From Streptomyces himalayensis subsp. himalayensis (GTDB lineage: Bacteria; Actinomycetota; Actinomycetes; Streptomycetales; Streptomycetaceae), in assembly GCF_013778455.1 (NCBI RefSeq), contig NZ_JACEHE010000002.1, forward strand, positions 310,001 through 374,000: a DNA stretch of 64,000 nucleotides, in the 5' to 3' direction. The notes under the pieces were generated by a model that saw only the letters and a list, made by a program, of their open reading frames with translations, made no database searches and was not told the origin of the DNA. This document shows, one piece after another, positions 24,770 to 32,427 of this stretch (position 1 is its first letter; each line of letters opens with the position of its first letter). The position numbers and the translations under genes are program-made.

Positions 24770-25447
24770 GTGACCAGCATCGCCATCATCGGAGCCGGCC
24801 CCCAGCTGGGCCTGGCCATCGCCCGCACCTTCGGCTCCCAGGGCTTCGACGTCGCCCTGATCTCCCGTAATCGCGAGAAGCTCGACGGTCTCGTGGGCCG
24901 ACTCACCGCCGAGGGCATCACCGCCACCGCGTTCCCCGCGGACGTACTCGACCGCGACGCGCTCACCCAGGCGCTCAAGGACGCCGCCGCGCAGTTCGGC
25001 GGGATCGACGTCCTGGAGTACTCCCCGGTGGGGACTTTCGGCTCCACCGCTCTGACGACTCCGTCCGAGACCGACCCGTCTCACGTGCAGCACGAGATGG
25101 AGTTCCAGCTCTACGGGGCCATCGCCGCCACGAAGGCGGTGCTGCCGGCGATGCGCGAGGCCGGCGCGGGCACCCTGCTCTACACCACCGGCGCCGGCTC
25201 GATCGACCCCGTCCCGCAGGTCGGCAACGTCAACGCCGCCGCCGCGGCCCTGCGCAACTGGGCGATCAACCTGCACAAGGAGCTGGCCGGCACCGGCATC
25301 CAGGCCGCCCACGTCGGCATCGACGTGTCGATCGGCATGTCGGTCGTCCCCGGCTTCCCGACGGCCCAGCCCGAGGAGATCTCCCCCGTCTACTGGGAGT
25401 TGCACACCACTCACCGTGACGAGGCCGAGCGCGTCTTCAGCCTCTGA
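24770..25447 (+). CDS. SDR family NAD(P)-binding oxidoreductase
   Basis: 225 residues from GTG 24770, preceded by GAAAGGAATGCT. IAIIGAGPQLGLAIARTFG is the cofactor loop; LEYSPVGTFG stands where classical SDRs have NNAG, and the expected YxxxK triad is replaced (GNVNAAAAALRNW), so it is an atypical SDR and may not be a classical dehydrogenase. Controlled by the divergent TetR. Confidence 0.85.
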   Translation: MTSIAIIGAGPQLGLAIARTFGSQGFDVALISRNREKLDGLVGRLTAEGITATAFPADVLDRDALTQALKDAAAQFGGIDVLEYSPVGTFGSTALTTPSETDPSHVQHEMEFQLYGAIAATKAVLPAMREAGAGTLLYTTGAGSIDPVPQVGNVNAAAAALRNWAINLHKELAGTGIQAAHVGIDVSIGMSVVPGFPTAQPEEISPVYWELHTTHRDEAERVFSL

Positions 25448-25812
25448 CAGCGCACCGGCTGTCCTGACCGGACCCCCTCGTCGAACCCACACCAAGTCCC
25501 GCGAGCAGCTCCGTCCGGCATCGCGTCCGCAATGCCGGACGAAGCCCCGGAGCGCAGCACCAGCGGAAGTCGCGGAGACCAGGATCGCGCCGGCCTGACC
25601 CCACGGCCCGCGCACGGGAGAGGGCCTGATCCCGGTGCGTGTCCCGGCGCACACGTCGGGGCAGGCGCTCCCTTCCGTGAGCACCGGTGCCACACTCCGC
25701 GAGACCGGAGGCCGGCCATGGAACTTCGGAGGGCTGGGAGGAGTTGGCAGGAGGAAACGCGGAACGCACGCGGACGACCGGAACGACATGGGCTGAAGCC
25801 GAGGTGGCACGG
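25448..25812. other. Non-coding stretch
   Basis: 365 bases between the SDR and TerB genes; no supported gene. Confidence 0.4.
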
Positions 25813-26364
25813 ATGGCGATGTGGGATCGGATCAAGGACCAGGCCAAGGGTCTGCAGCAGCAGGCGCAGGGGGCGAGGGGCGCCGGCGGACACGGGCGAC
25901 CCGGCGCAGGGTCCGCCGGGGGATCACGGGCGCAGCTGGTGAACACGCTCAAGTCCCAGCTCACTTCCCTCAAGACGGAGCTGAAAAGCGGCGCCTACCG
26001 GGACGCCAGCATGGCCATGTGCGCCCTGGTCGCCGCCGCCGACGGGCATGTCGACCCGGCCGAGCGGCAGCATGTGGAGTCTCTGATCCTCCACAACGAC
26101 GTTCTGCAGAACTTCCCGCCCGACCAGTTGCGGCAGCGCTTCAACAAGCACGTCGACCAGCTGGCGCTCAACTTCCAGCAGGGCAAGGCCGAGGCCCTGC
26201 AGGAGATCGCCAAGGCTGCGAAGAAGCCGACGGAGGCGAGGGCGGTCGTGCAGACCGGCTTCGTCGTCGCGGGTGCGGACGGATACGTCGCGCCGACCGA
26301 GGAGCAGATCCTGCGCGAGGCGTGCTCGGTACTCGGCCTGTCCACGCAGGAGTTCGGCATCTGA
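25813..26364 (+). CDS. TerB family tellurite-resistance-like protein
   Basis: 183 residues from ATG 25813. A Gly/Gln-rich N-terminus (about 1-40) precedes an all-helical TerB domain with the acidic metal-binding motif AADGHVDPAERQHVESL and its second copy GADGYVAPTEEQILREA. TerB is linked to tellurite and other chemical stress, at or near the membrane; direct function is unknown. No other ter genes are adjacent, although a vWA protein of Ter type lies at 55.3 kb. Confidence 0.87.
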   Translation: MAMWDRIKDQAKGLQQQAQGARGAGGHGRPGAGSAGGSRAQLVNTLKSQLTSLKTELKSGAYRDASMAMCALVAAADGHVDPAERQHVESLILHNDVLQNFPPDQLRQRFNKHVDQLALNFQQGKAEALQEIAKAAKKPTEARAVVQTGFVVAGADGYVAPTEEQILREACSVLGLSTQEFGI

Positions 26365-26873
26365 CGACACGCACCGCCGTAGGTGCCGGACCACTCGGCG
26401 GACGCGAGCGGACGGCTGCTGCCCCGCTCAGGACTCCCGCTTTCGAGCGCGGAGCCGAGTACCGACCAGCGGCGTGGCGTTCGTACTGGCCGCGACCCGC
26501 GACGTCGTGAGCGCGGTATCGGCCCCCGCCGCACGTCCACCTTGGCAGAAACGCTGCGGTCCGGGCGGGCCAATATCTATGGCCATGAAATGAGAAATCG
26601 ACGCGATGCCCGATGAGGATTCCCGTGATGCGCGATGAGGATTCCTCCGTCCACGGGCGGAGCGGAATTATTGACCGTGCATGACCGATCGCGCCGTGCT
26701 ACTGTCGATCTCAGTTGCAGTTGTGGTTACCAAAAGCTTTAGGCCTCCGCACCGGTTTATGGACCGGTGGAGCATTTTCGTGTGCCCGGTTATTTTTCCG
26801 GCGGGGTGATCATCACGGCGACACGGAGTCCGCACAGGGCGAACTCCGAGCACCGCCCCGAAGGAGATTCAAC
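26365..26873. other. Long cspA leader/promoter region
   Basis: 509 bases without a gene. The last 200 are less GC-rich than their surroundings and contain a hairpin CACCGGT-N6-ACCGGTG (26750-26769), consistent with the long structured leader of cold-shock mRNAs. Confidence 0.5.
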
Positions 26874-27077
26874 ATGGCCTCTGGCACCGTGAAGTGGTTC
26901 AACGCGGAAAAGGGATTCGGCTTCATCGAGCAGGACGGCGGCGGCGCCGACGTCTTCGCCCACTACTCGAACATCGCCACCCAGGGCTTCCGCGAGCTGT
27001 CGGAAGGCCAGAAGGTGACGTTCGACATCGCGCAGGGCCAGAAGGGCCCGACGGCCGAGAACATCGTTCCCGCCTGA
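26874..27077 (+). CDS. cspA: Cold-shock protein (CspA family)
   Basis: 67 residues, the usual size. RNP1 (KGFGFI) and RNP2 (VFAHYS) RNA-binding motifs are intact in [20 protein letters not shown]. It melts secondary structure in RNA. RBS GAAGGAG. A strong terminator follows and a DEAD-box RNA helicase gene comes next, a typical cold-adaptation pairing. Confidence 0.95.
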   Translation: MASGTVKWFNAEKGFGFIEQDGGGADVFAHYSNIATQGFRELSEGQKVTFDIAQGQKGPTAENIVPA

Positions 27078-27094
27078 CGCGACGCCTACTCCGC

Positions 27095-27130
27095 AGCTGG
27101 GGCCCGCACCTTGGGGTGCGGGCCCCAGCT
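27095..27130 (+). terminator. cspA terminator
   Basis: AGCTGGGGCCCGCACC-TTGG-GGTGCGGGCCCCAGCT, a perfect 16-bp stem. Confidence 0.88.
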
Positions 27131-27148
27131 CGCTGCATTTCAGGGTGC

Positions 27149-27208
27149 CTTACGGGAATGCTCCACCCCTTACGGGAACGCTCCACCCCTTACGCGAATG
27201 CTCCACCC
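27149..27208 (+). repeat. Three tandem 20-bp repeats
   Basis: CTTACGGGAATGCTCCACCC repeated three times (one or two changes), between the cspA terminator and the helicase gene. Confidence 0.9.
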
Positions 27209-27341
27209 TATACCCAGCGCGCTCGGCATGAATTTCATCTCGGCATAAATTCACCAGAGCCGACCGGGTGGAATATCCGATCCGGCCCCATCATCTTTGG
27301 CTCGTTCTTGCGATTTCTGGGCTGCTCATTCGCTGCGGGAA

Positions 27342-27368
27342 TTCCTTGATACGTGCCACATCAAGGAA
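27342..27368 (+). promoter_or_regulatory. RBS-sequestering hairpin of the helicase gene
   Basis: TTCCTTGAT-N9-ATCAAGGAA, a perfect 9-bp stem whose 3' arm holds the first half of the AAGGAAGG ribosome-binding site. A second hairpin, TGAATTT-N11-AAATTCA, lies at 27229-27253. Confidence 0.65.
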
Positions 27369-27376
27369 GGTTCCGT

Positions 27377-28897
27377 ATGAACCGCGCACGCACAAACGAT
27401 CGATTCTCCCGCACTCGCACGGGGAGTTCGGGCTCCGGAAGGAGCGGCAGCCGCATAGGAGCCACTGCTGCCAACGGCTCCGGTGCGCAGCGCCGCCCCA
27501 AGGGCTACGGACACCGACAGGCCGCAGCACCAGGCGAGTTCGCGTTGCCTGCGACGATCACGCCCGCCCTGCCCGCCGTCGAGTCGTTCGCCGATCTCGC
27601 CATGCCGACGAGGTTGCTGGCAGCACTTGGCCACGAAGGCGTGACCGTACCGTTCCCGATCCAGGCGGCGACCCTGCCGAACTCATTGGCCGGCCGTGAC
27701 GTACTCGGCCGCGGCCGCACCGGTTCAGGCAAGACTCTCGCCTTCGGCCTCGCGCTGCTGGCCCGTACAGAGGGCCGGCGCGCCGAGCCGCGGCAGCCGC
27801 TGGCCCTCGTCCTCGTACCCACCCGCGAGCTCGCCCAGCAGGTCACCGACGCCCTCACTCCGTACGCCCGCTCTGTGGGGCTGCGACTGGCCACCGTCGT
27901 CGGCGGGATGTCGATCGGCAAACAGGCCGGTGCGCTGCGTGCCGGGGTGGAGGTCGTCGTCGCGACGCCGGGGCGGCTCAAGGACCTCATCGACCGTGGC
28001 GACTGCCGGCTGAACGACGTCGGCATCACCGTCCTCGACGAGGCCGACCAGATGACCGACATGGGCTTCATGCCCCACGTCACCGCCCTGCTCGACCAAG
28101 TGCGTCCCGAGGGGCAGCGGTTGCTCTTCTCGGCCACCCTTGACCGCAACGTCGACCTGCTGGTCCGCCGCTATCTGACCGACCCGGTGGTCCACTCCGT
28201 CGACCCGTCGGCGGGTGCGGTCACCACGATGGAGCACCACGTACTCCATGTGCACGACGCGGACAAGCATCGGACGACCACCGAGATCGCGGCCCGAGAC
28301 AGCCGGGTGATCATGTTCCTGGACACCAAGCACGCAGTGGACCGGCTGACCAAGCACCTGCTGAGCAGCGGCGTCCGGGCCGCGGCCCTGCACGGTGGCA
28401 AGTCCCAGCCGCAACGCACGAGGACCCTCGCGCAGTTCAAGAGCGGGCATGTGACGGTACTGGTGGCGACCAATGTCGCGGCGCGCGGCATCCACGTCGA
28501 CAACCTCGACCTGGTCGTCAACGTGGATCCGCCAAGCGACCCCAAGGACTACCTGCACCGCGGCGGCCGGACGGCCCGCGCCGGCGAGTCCGGCAGCGTC
28601 GTCACCCTGGTGACCCCCGACCAGCGCCGCGGCATGAGCCGGCTGATGGCTTCGGCCGGCATCACCCCGCAGATCACCCGAGTACGTTCCGGTGAGGCGG
28701 AGCTGAGCCGCATCACAGGGGCCCAGGCCCCTTCCGGTGTCCCGGTCGTCATCACCGTGCCGGCCGCGGAACGTCCCCGCCGCACCGCGTCTTCTTCGTC
28801 CCGGGGCGGCCGTGGCCGCACCGGCCAGGCCCGGCCCACCGGTGAAGCGGCGCGCCGTAGGGCGCAGCGGCAGTCCGCCTTCGACCCGGCGGCCTAG
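27377..28897 (+). CDS. DEAD-box RNA helicase
   Basis: 506 residues from ATG 27377. Gly/Ser/Arg-rich ends flank a two-domain core with the Q-motif (FPIQAATLP), Walker A GRTGSGKTLAF, PTRELAQQ, TPGRL, DEAD box (VLDEADQM), SAT, and C-terminal motifs including ATNVAARGIH and HRGGRTARAG. It unwinds RNA with ATP. The RBS lies in a hairpin, suggesting temperature- or structure-dependent translation, in line with its place behind cspA. Confidence 0.95.
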   Translation: MNRARTNDRFSRTRTGSSGSGRSGSRIGATAANGSGAQRRPKGYGHRQAAAPGEFALPATITPALPAVESFADLAMPTRLLAALGHEGVTVPFPIQAATLPNSLAGRDVLGRGRTGSGKTLAFGLALLARTEGRRAEPRQPLALVLVPTRELAQQVTDALTPYARSVGLRLATVVGGMSIGKQAGALRAGVEVVVATPGRLKDLIDRGDCRLNDVGITVLDEADQMTDMGFMPHVTALLDQVRPEGQRLLFSATLDRNVDLLVRRYLTDPVVHSVDPSAGAVTTMEHHVLHVHDADKHRTTTEIAARDSRVIMFLDTKHAVDRLTKHLLSSGVRAAALHGGKSQPQRTRTLAQFKSGHVTVLVATNVAARGIHVDNLDLVVNVDPPSDPKDYLHRGGRTARAGESGSVVTLVTPDQRRGMSRLMASAGITPQITRVRSGEAELSRITGAQAPSGVPVVITVPAAERPRRTASSSSRGGRGRTGQARPTGEAARRRAQRQSAFDPAA

Positions 28898-29037
28898 GGC
28901 GTGTGTCGAAAGTCCCGCCTGCCCCGCGCTCGACCCGCCGCCGTCGGGCAGCATGGCCGGGCCCTGGGCATTCGCACCCTCACCCGCTGATCCACCTCGC
29001 CCCGGCCGGCCCTTTCTCCTTCTGTCTGTGAGGCATC

Positions 29038-29352
29038 ATGCGCTGTGTCATCGCCCGGTACCCGTTCGACCTCTCCAAGAGCGGAGTGCTGGCCTCGATG
29101 AAGGGCGTCAAGCCCGAGCTCATCACGGGTGAGTCCGTGACCATCGGCCGCCGCCGCTACCCCGTCAAGCAAGTAGGCGAAGTCATCACCCGACAGGACC
29201 GCCGCGACTTCACCAGCGGGGAGGTCATCCGGGCCATGGCCCGCCTGGGCTTCACGTGCCACGACCACCCCGAGGCCGCGCCCGTGCGTGTCCTCACCCC
29301 GCTCCAGACCGCGTCGGCGCTGCTCGGCAGCCCCGTCCCCCTGGAAGTGTGA
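29038..29352 (+). CDS. Conserved hypothetical protein (small, basic)
   Basis: 104 residues, MRCVIARYPFDLSKSGVL..., with PVKQVGEVITRQDRRDFTSG and RAMARLGFTC. I recall such proteins encoded after DEAD-box helicases in Streptomyces, but no function is known. Its place in the cold-shock group and basic charge would suit RNA binding; that is inference. Confidence 0.75.
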   Translation: MRCVIARYPFDLSKSGVLASMKGVKPELITGESVTIGRRRYPVKQVGEVITRQDRRDFTSGEVIRAMARLGFTCHDHPEAAPVRVLTPLQTASALLGSPVPLEV

Positions 29353-29378
29353 GGACGGGCGGAGACCGCCATCAGGTC

Positions 29379-29424
29379 AGCGGTGAGGGCCCTGCCGACA
29401 CCTGTCGGCAGGGCCCTCACCGCT
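29379..29424. terminator. Bidirectional terminator
   Basis: A 22-bp perfect stem (AGCGGTGAGGGCCCTGCCGA...) with a 2-nt centre, between convergent genes ending at 29352 and 29510. Confidence 0.88.
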
Positions 29425-29509
29425 TCTCGTCGTCCTCCTCCCGGAAACTCCCGGCCAGTAGAGGGCGCCAACCGAGCGGCGGTGACAGCTGGAGGGCGTC
29501 AACAGCGTC

Positions 29510-29884
29510 CTACTTGTCGGAGTAGCTGAAATCGCCCACGGTCCAGGCGCTGACGCCCTTGATCGCGACGCGGTACATTCCGCCCGTCTCGGGAATACCG
29601 AGGGTGCCCTGCAGGATCCTGGCGAGATGGAAGTGCAGATGCGTGGGCGCCTCGCCCCGGTCGGGCCGGTCCTCTCGCCGGTCGAAGGTGAAGACGTCGG
29701 CGAACGGGCCGAGACGGTCGGAGTCCCTCAGGACCTCCGACACACGCTCCCTCCACACGGCTTCGGGAGCCAGTCGGCCTGTGATGACGGCACCGCCGAC
29801 GACCACGGTCAGTGACATCTGATTGCTCTGCTCGGACTCCACCATGGCGCAGATGGCGACCAGCAGCTCGTCAGCGTTCGGCAT
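29510..29884 (-). CDS. Hypothetical protein, possibly GvpU-like
   Basis: 124 residues. LTVVVGGAVITGRLAPEAVW resembles the strand pair of gas-vesicle accessory protein GvpU, but the match is weak and no other gvp gene is present. FTFDRREDRPDR and GGMYRVAIKGVSAWTV are the other distinct segments. Soluble; no signal. Function unassigned. Confidence 0.6.
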   Translation of the reverse strand: MPNADELLVAICAMVESEQSNQMSLTVVVGGAVITGRLAPEAVWRERVSEVLRDSDRLGPFADVFTFDRREDRPDRGEAPTHLHFHLARILQGTLGIPETGGMYRVAIKGVSAWTVGDFSYSDK

Positions 29885-30388
29885 GAGAGCCCATTCTATT
29901 CAGCGGCCGGTCCGGGCGGACCCCTGGGCGTGAGGCGGCTTCGGGGGCGTTGAGAGACAGCTGCCTCATACCTACGGCCCACGAGAGCTGAAATCTACTT
30001 TTGCTGGAGTAGACATTGACCCTTGGGCTGGTTAAGGTTTCTCTCGAAGACACGGTCAGAAGAGACCCGGCAGACACGAACTGGCGGGTGGTAGTACCGC
30101 AGTACCAGTTCTGCAAGTGGTTGATTCAGAGGAAGGACGGAGGAGCAGACGCCATCAGGATCGCCCGGCCCGAGAAGCATTCGGTCCGGGTACCGCAAGA
30201 CCCCGGAATGGAAGGTGGTCCCCGGTCACGCAGCCGCGATCCCCGCACACCCCGCCCGTCTGCCGGGCCGGGTAGCGGAAACAGAAGGTCGGCACAGCAG
30301 TAGGGCCGACAGATGGTGTTGAATTTCCTTCGGGGCCCTGGTGCCGTACGGCGCCAGGGCCCCTCGACGCGTTGCACTACGAGGTGAC
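29885..30388. other. Long leader region before the MerR-like gene
   Basis: 504 bases with no convincing gene; a frame at 30016-30303 has codon use unlike the genome. A hairpin with a 15-bp stem (GGGGCCCTGGTGCCG-TA-CGGCGCCAGGGCCCC, one G-U pair) spans 30332-30363, 26 bp before the start codon. Confidence 0.5.
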
Positions 30389-30736
30389 ATGACAGCAGAT
30401 ACTCCGCTCAGCGGTCGTCTGGACGACGACGACTACCCCGCGTACACGATGGGCCGAGCCGCGGAGATGCTCGGCACCACCCCGGGCTTCCTCCGAGCCA
30501 TCGGTGAGGCCCGACTGATCACTCCCCTCCGCTCGGAGGGCGGGCACCGCCGGTACTCCCGCTACCAACTGCGGATCGCCGCTCGCGCCCGCGAGCTCGT
30601 CGACAAGGGCACTCCCATCGAGGCTGCTTGCCGCATCATCATCCTTGAGGACCAGCTCGAGGAAGCTCAGCGCATCAACGCCGAGTACCGCCGTGCCGCG
30701 AACGAAGCGGCCGACAGCGCGCCCGGTTCCAGCTGA
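30389..30736 (+). CDS. MerR-like helix-turn-helix regulator
   Basis: 115 residues. YTMGRAAEMLGTTPGFLRAI is the MerR-type DNA-binding helix pair and LRSEGGHRRYSRYQL the wing; IIILEDQLEEAQRINAEYRR is a short coiled coil for dimerisation. No effector domain follows, so it is a stand-alone small regulator. Long structured leader upstream, similar in style to cspA. Confidence 0.85.
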   Translation: MTADTPLSGRLDDDDYPAYTMGRAAEMLGTTPGFLRAIGEARLITPLRSEGGHRRYSRYQLRIAARARELVDKGTPIEAACRIIILEDQLEEAQRINAEYRRAANEAADSAPGSS

Positions 30737-30856
30737 TCACGTGGGCGCCGGGCCGGTCGGCTCGAACAGCGTCCCGCGAGAGCCTGGCGGCACCTGTGCC
30801 GTCCACCCGAACACCGTGCGCCGCGCCCACACGGGGCGGTCGATGACACGGCCAGG

Positions 30857-31339
30857 TCAGGTCGAGGTTTCCAGCCCGGTTGCCGTGTCGATCAGGATCT
30901 GTTCCGCCTGGGTGACATTGTCGGCCCGGACAGCCTGGGCCATCGCGGCGTGCGCCGCATCCGGTGTCGCGTGCGGGGGGACCACCAGCAGCGAGAAGTG
31001 GTCCTGGTCGCCTCTGGTGATCAAAACGGTGTCGTCACCGATCGGGGAGGAGTCGATGTGCACCACGCGGTCATCGACGACCAGACGTGTCGGAAGCGCT
31101 TCCCAGGCCGCAGCGTCGAGGCCCACGCGGGTGACCGGGCCCAGGTGCTCGGTGAGGGCTCGCACCAGAGCGGGCAGCTCGCCCACGATGTCGCGTGACC
31201 GCGGCCACCACGCTCCGTCGAGGATGCCCTCGCGTGACGGCGTCGTCTCCAGGCGGAGGAGCGCGCTCCCCGGCTTCAGGGCCTCTCGGACGCTGCTCGG
31301 CAGATGCCCGAGGGCGGAGGGTGTGTCGGAGCCGGCCAT
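30857..31339 (-). CDS. DUF5994 family protein
   Basis: 160 residues from ATG 31339. LRLETTPSREGILDGAWWPRSRDI, VTRVGLDAAAWEALP, RVVHIDSSPIGDDTVLI and DQDHFSLLVVPPHATP match what I recall of DUF5994, an actinobacterial family of unknown function. No membrane or signal segment. Confidence 0.82.
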   Translation of the reverse strand: MAGSDTPSALGHLPSSVREALKPGSALLRLETTPSREGILDGAWWPRSRDIVGELPALVRALTEHLGPVTRVGLDAAAWEALPTRLVVDDRVVHIDSSPIGDDTVLITRGDQDHFSLLVVPPHATPDAAHAAMAQAVRADNVTQAEQILIDTATGLETST

Positions 31340-31606
31340 GAGGAGGACCGCCCGTCTTCGAGATCGGTGCGTCTGCGAACAGGGATTCGCCGCTACCACG
31401 CTACTCCGCGTGCCGACGAGCGTCGGCCCTCCGGGAACCTCCGTGACCGTGACCGCCGGTGCCCGTTCGGCGGGCAGGCACCACGGGACCGGGCATACGC
31501 TGCAGAAGGGGCCTACGTGGGAGTGCGGCGCTTTGTGCCCCGACCCGGACATGTGCAGCGGCGACCTCATCCACCCTCAGCGCCGCCGCCCTGCAGGAGG
31601 TAGGCC

Positions 31607-31867
31607 ATGGATCACGAACCACTGCCTTCCGCGGGCCACGCCGAGGTCCGTATCGTCGCGGCGACGCCCGAGGTCGCTCGTCGCGTCGCCGAAGTGCTCC
31701 GCCGCTGCTTCTCCTCGACCGAACAGCGCAGCTACCCCGCCGGCGACGAAGGGGCGACCCGCCTTCATCTCACCATCGACACCACGAACGCCGCGGAGCC
31801 CGCACGGACCTGGCTGGCCACGAGCCAGTCGTCCTTCGAGGATCACCAACAGGCGGACGAAGTGTGA
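31607..31867 (+). CDS. Small hypothetical protein
   Basis: 86 residues from ATG 31607, preceded by GGAGGTAGGCC. VRIVAATPEVARRVAEVLRR and TRLHLTIDTTN suggest a small alpha/beta fold. Not recognised. Confidence 0.65.
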   Translation: MDHEPLPSAGHAEVRIVAATPEVARRVAEVLRRCFSSTEQRSYPAGDEGATRLHLTIDTTNAAEPARTWLATSQSSFEDHQQADEV

Positions 31868-31941
31868 CCGGAGGGCCGCAAAAAGCCCGGCCTCACACCC
31901 GCGCGCCCGCACCGCCGGCCACGATCGGGAGAGCGACAGCC

Positions 31942-32208
31942 ATGGCGACACTGCGTGAACGCAAGAACTACCGGCAGGCGGTCATGAATTCTCTGTACGC
32001 GGCCGTCGCAGCCAACCGTCCCGAGGTCAGCGGATCCGCACTCCGCGACGAGCTCGGTATGCCCGACGAGGACCTGTTCGCAGCCTGCGCCTACCTGGTC
32101 GGCGAAGGCCTGATCACCGTCGACTGGACATCGCACAAGACACCCGCAACCGTCTCGCTGACCCACGAGGGCATCCGGTTCATGGAGGCGGAGGAAGAAC
32201 GCGGCTGA
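31942..32208 (+). CDS. Small winged-helix-like protein
   Basis: 88 residues. VSGSALRDELGMPDEDLFAAC and YLVGEGLITVDWTSHKTPAT with VSLTHEGIRFMEAEE look like a helix-turn-helix and wing of a minimal winged helix. It has no ligand domain. DNA binding is an inference. Confidence 0.65.
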   Translation: MATLRERKNYRQAVMNSLYAAVAANRPEVSGSALRDELGMPDEDLFAACAYLVGEGLITVDWTSHKTPATVSLTHEGIRFMEAEEERG

Positions 32209-32427
32209 AGCACCGGGCAGCATCCCGCCGTCACGGCCGCCCGGCGCAATGCCGCGGCGGCTGGGCGGGCGTCGTGCGTCAGGGGCCGGGGCATCGATCC
32301 CCCGGCCCGTGACCGGCAGGGCCCTGGCCGGCGCGGGCCGACGCGGGCCGGCGCGCGAGAAGACGGGAACGGCAAGAAGGACGGGAAGGACGGGAACGGC
32401 GAGAAGGACGGGAAGGGCGCTGAACCG

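Noticed and set aside
29510..29884. Gas vesicle cluster membership
   Set aside because: Only one weakly GvpU-like protein; no gvpA or other gvp genes nearby.
30016..30303. 95-residue frame in the MerR leader
   Set aside because: Codon use lacks the G/C bias at third positions, there is no RBS and nothing is recognised.
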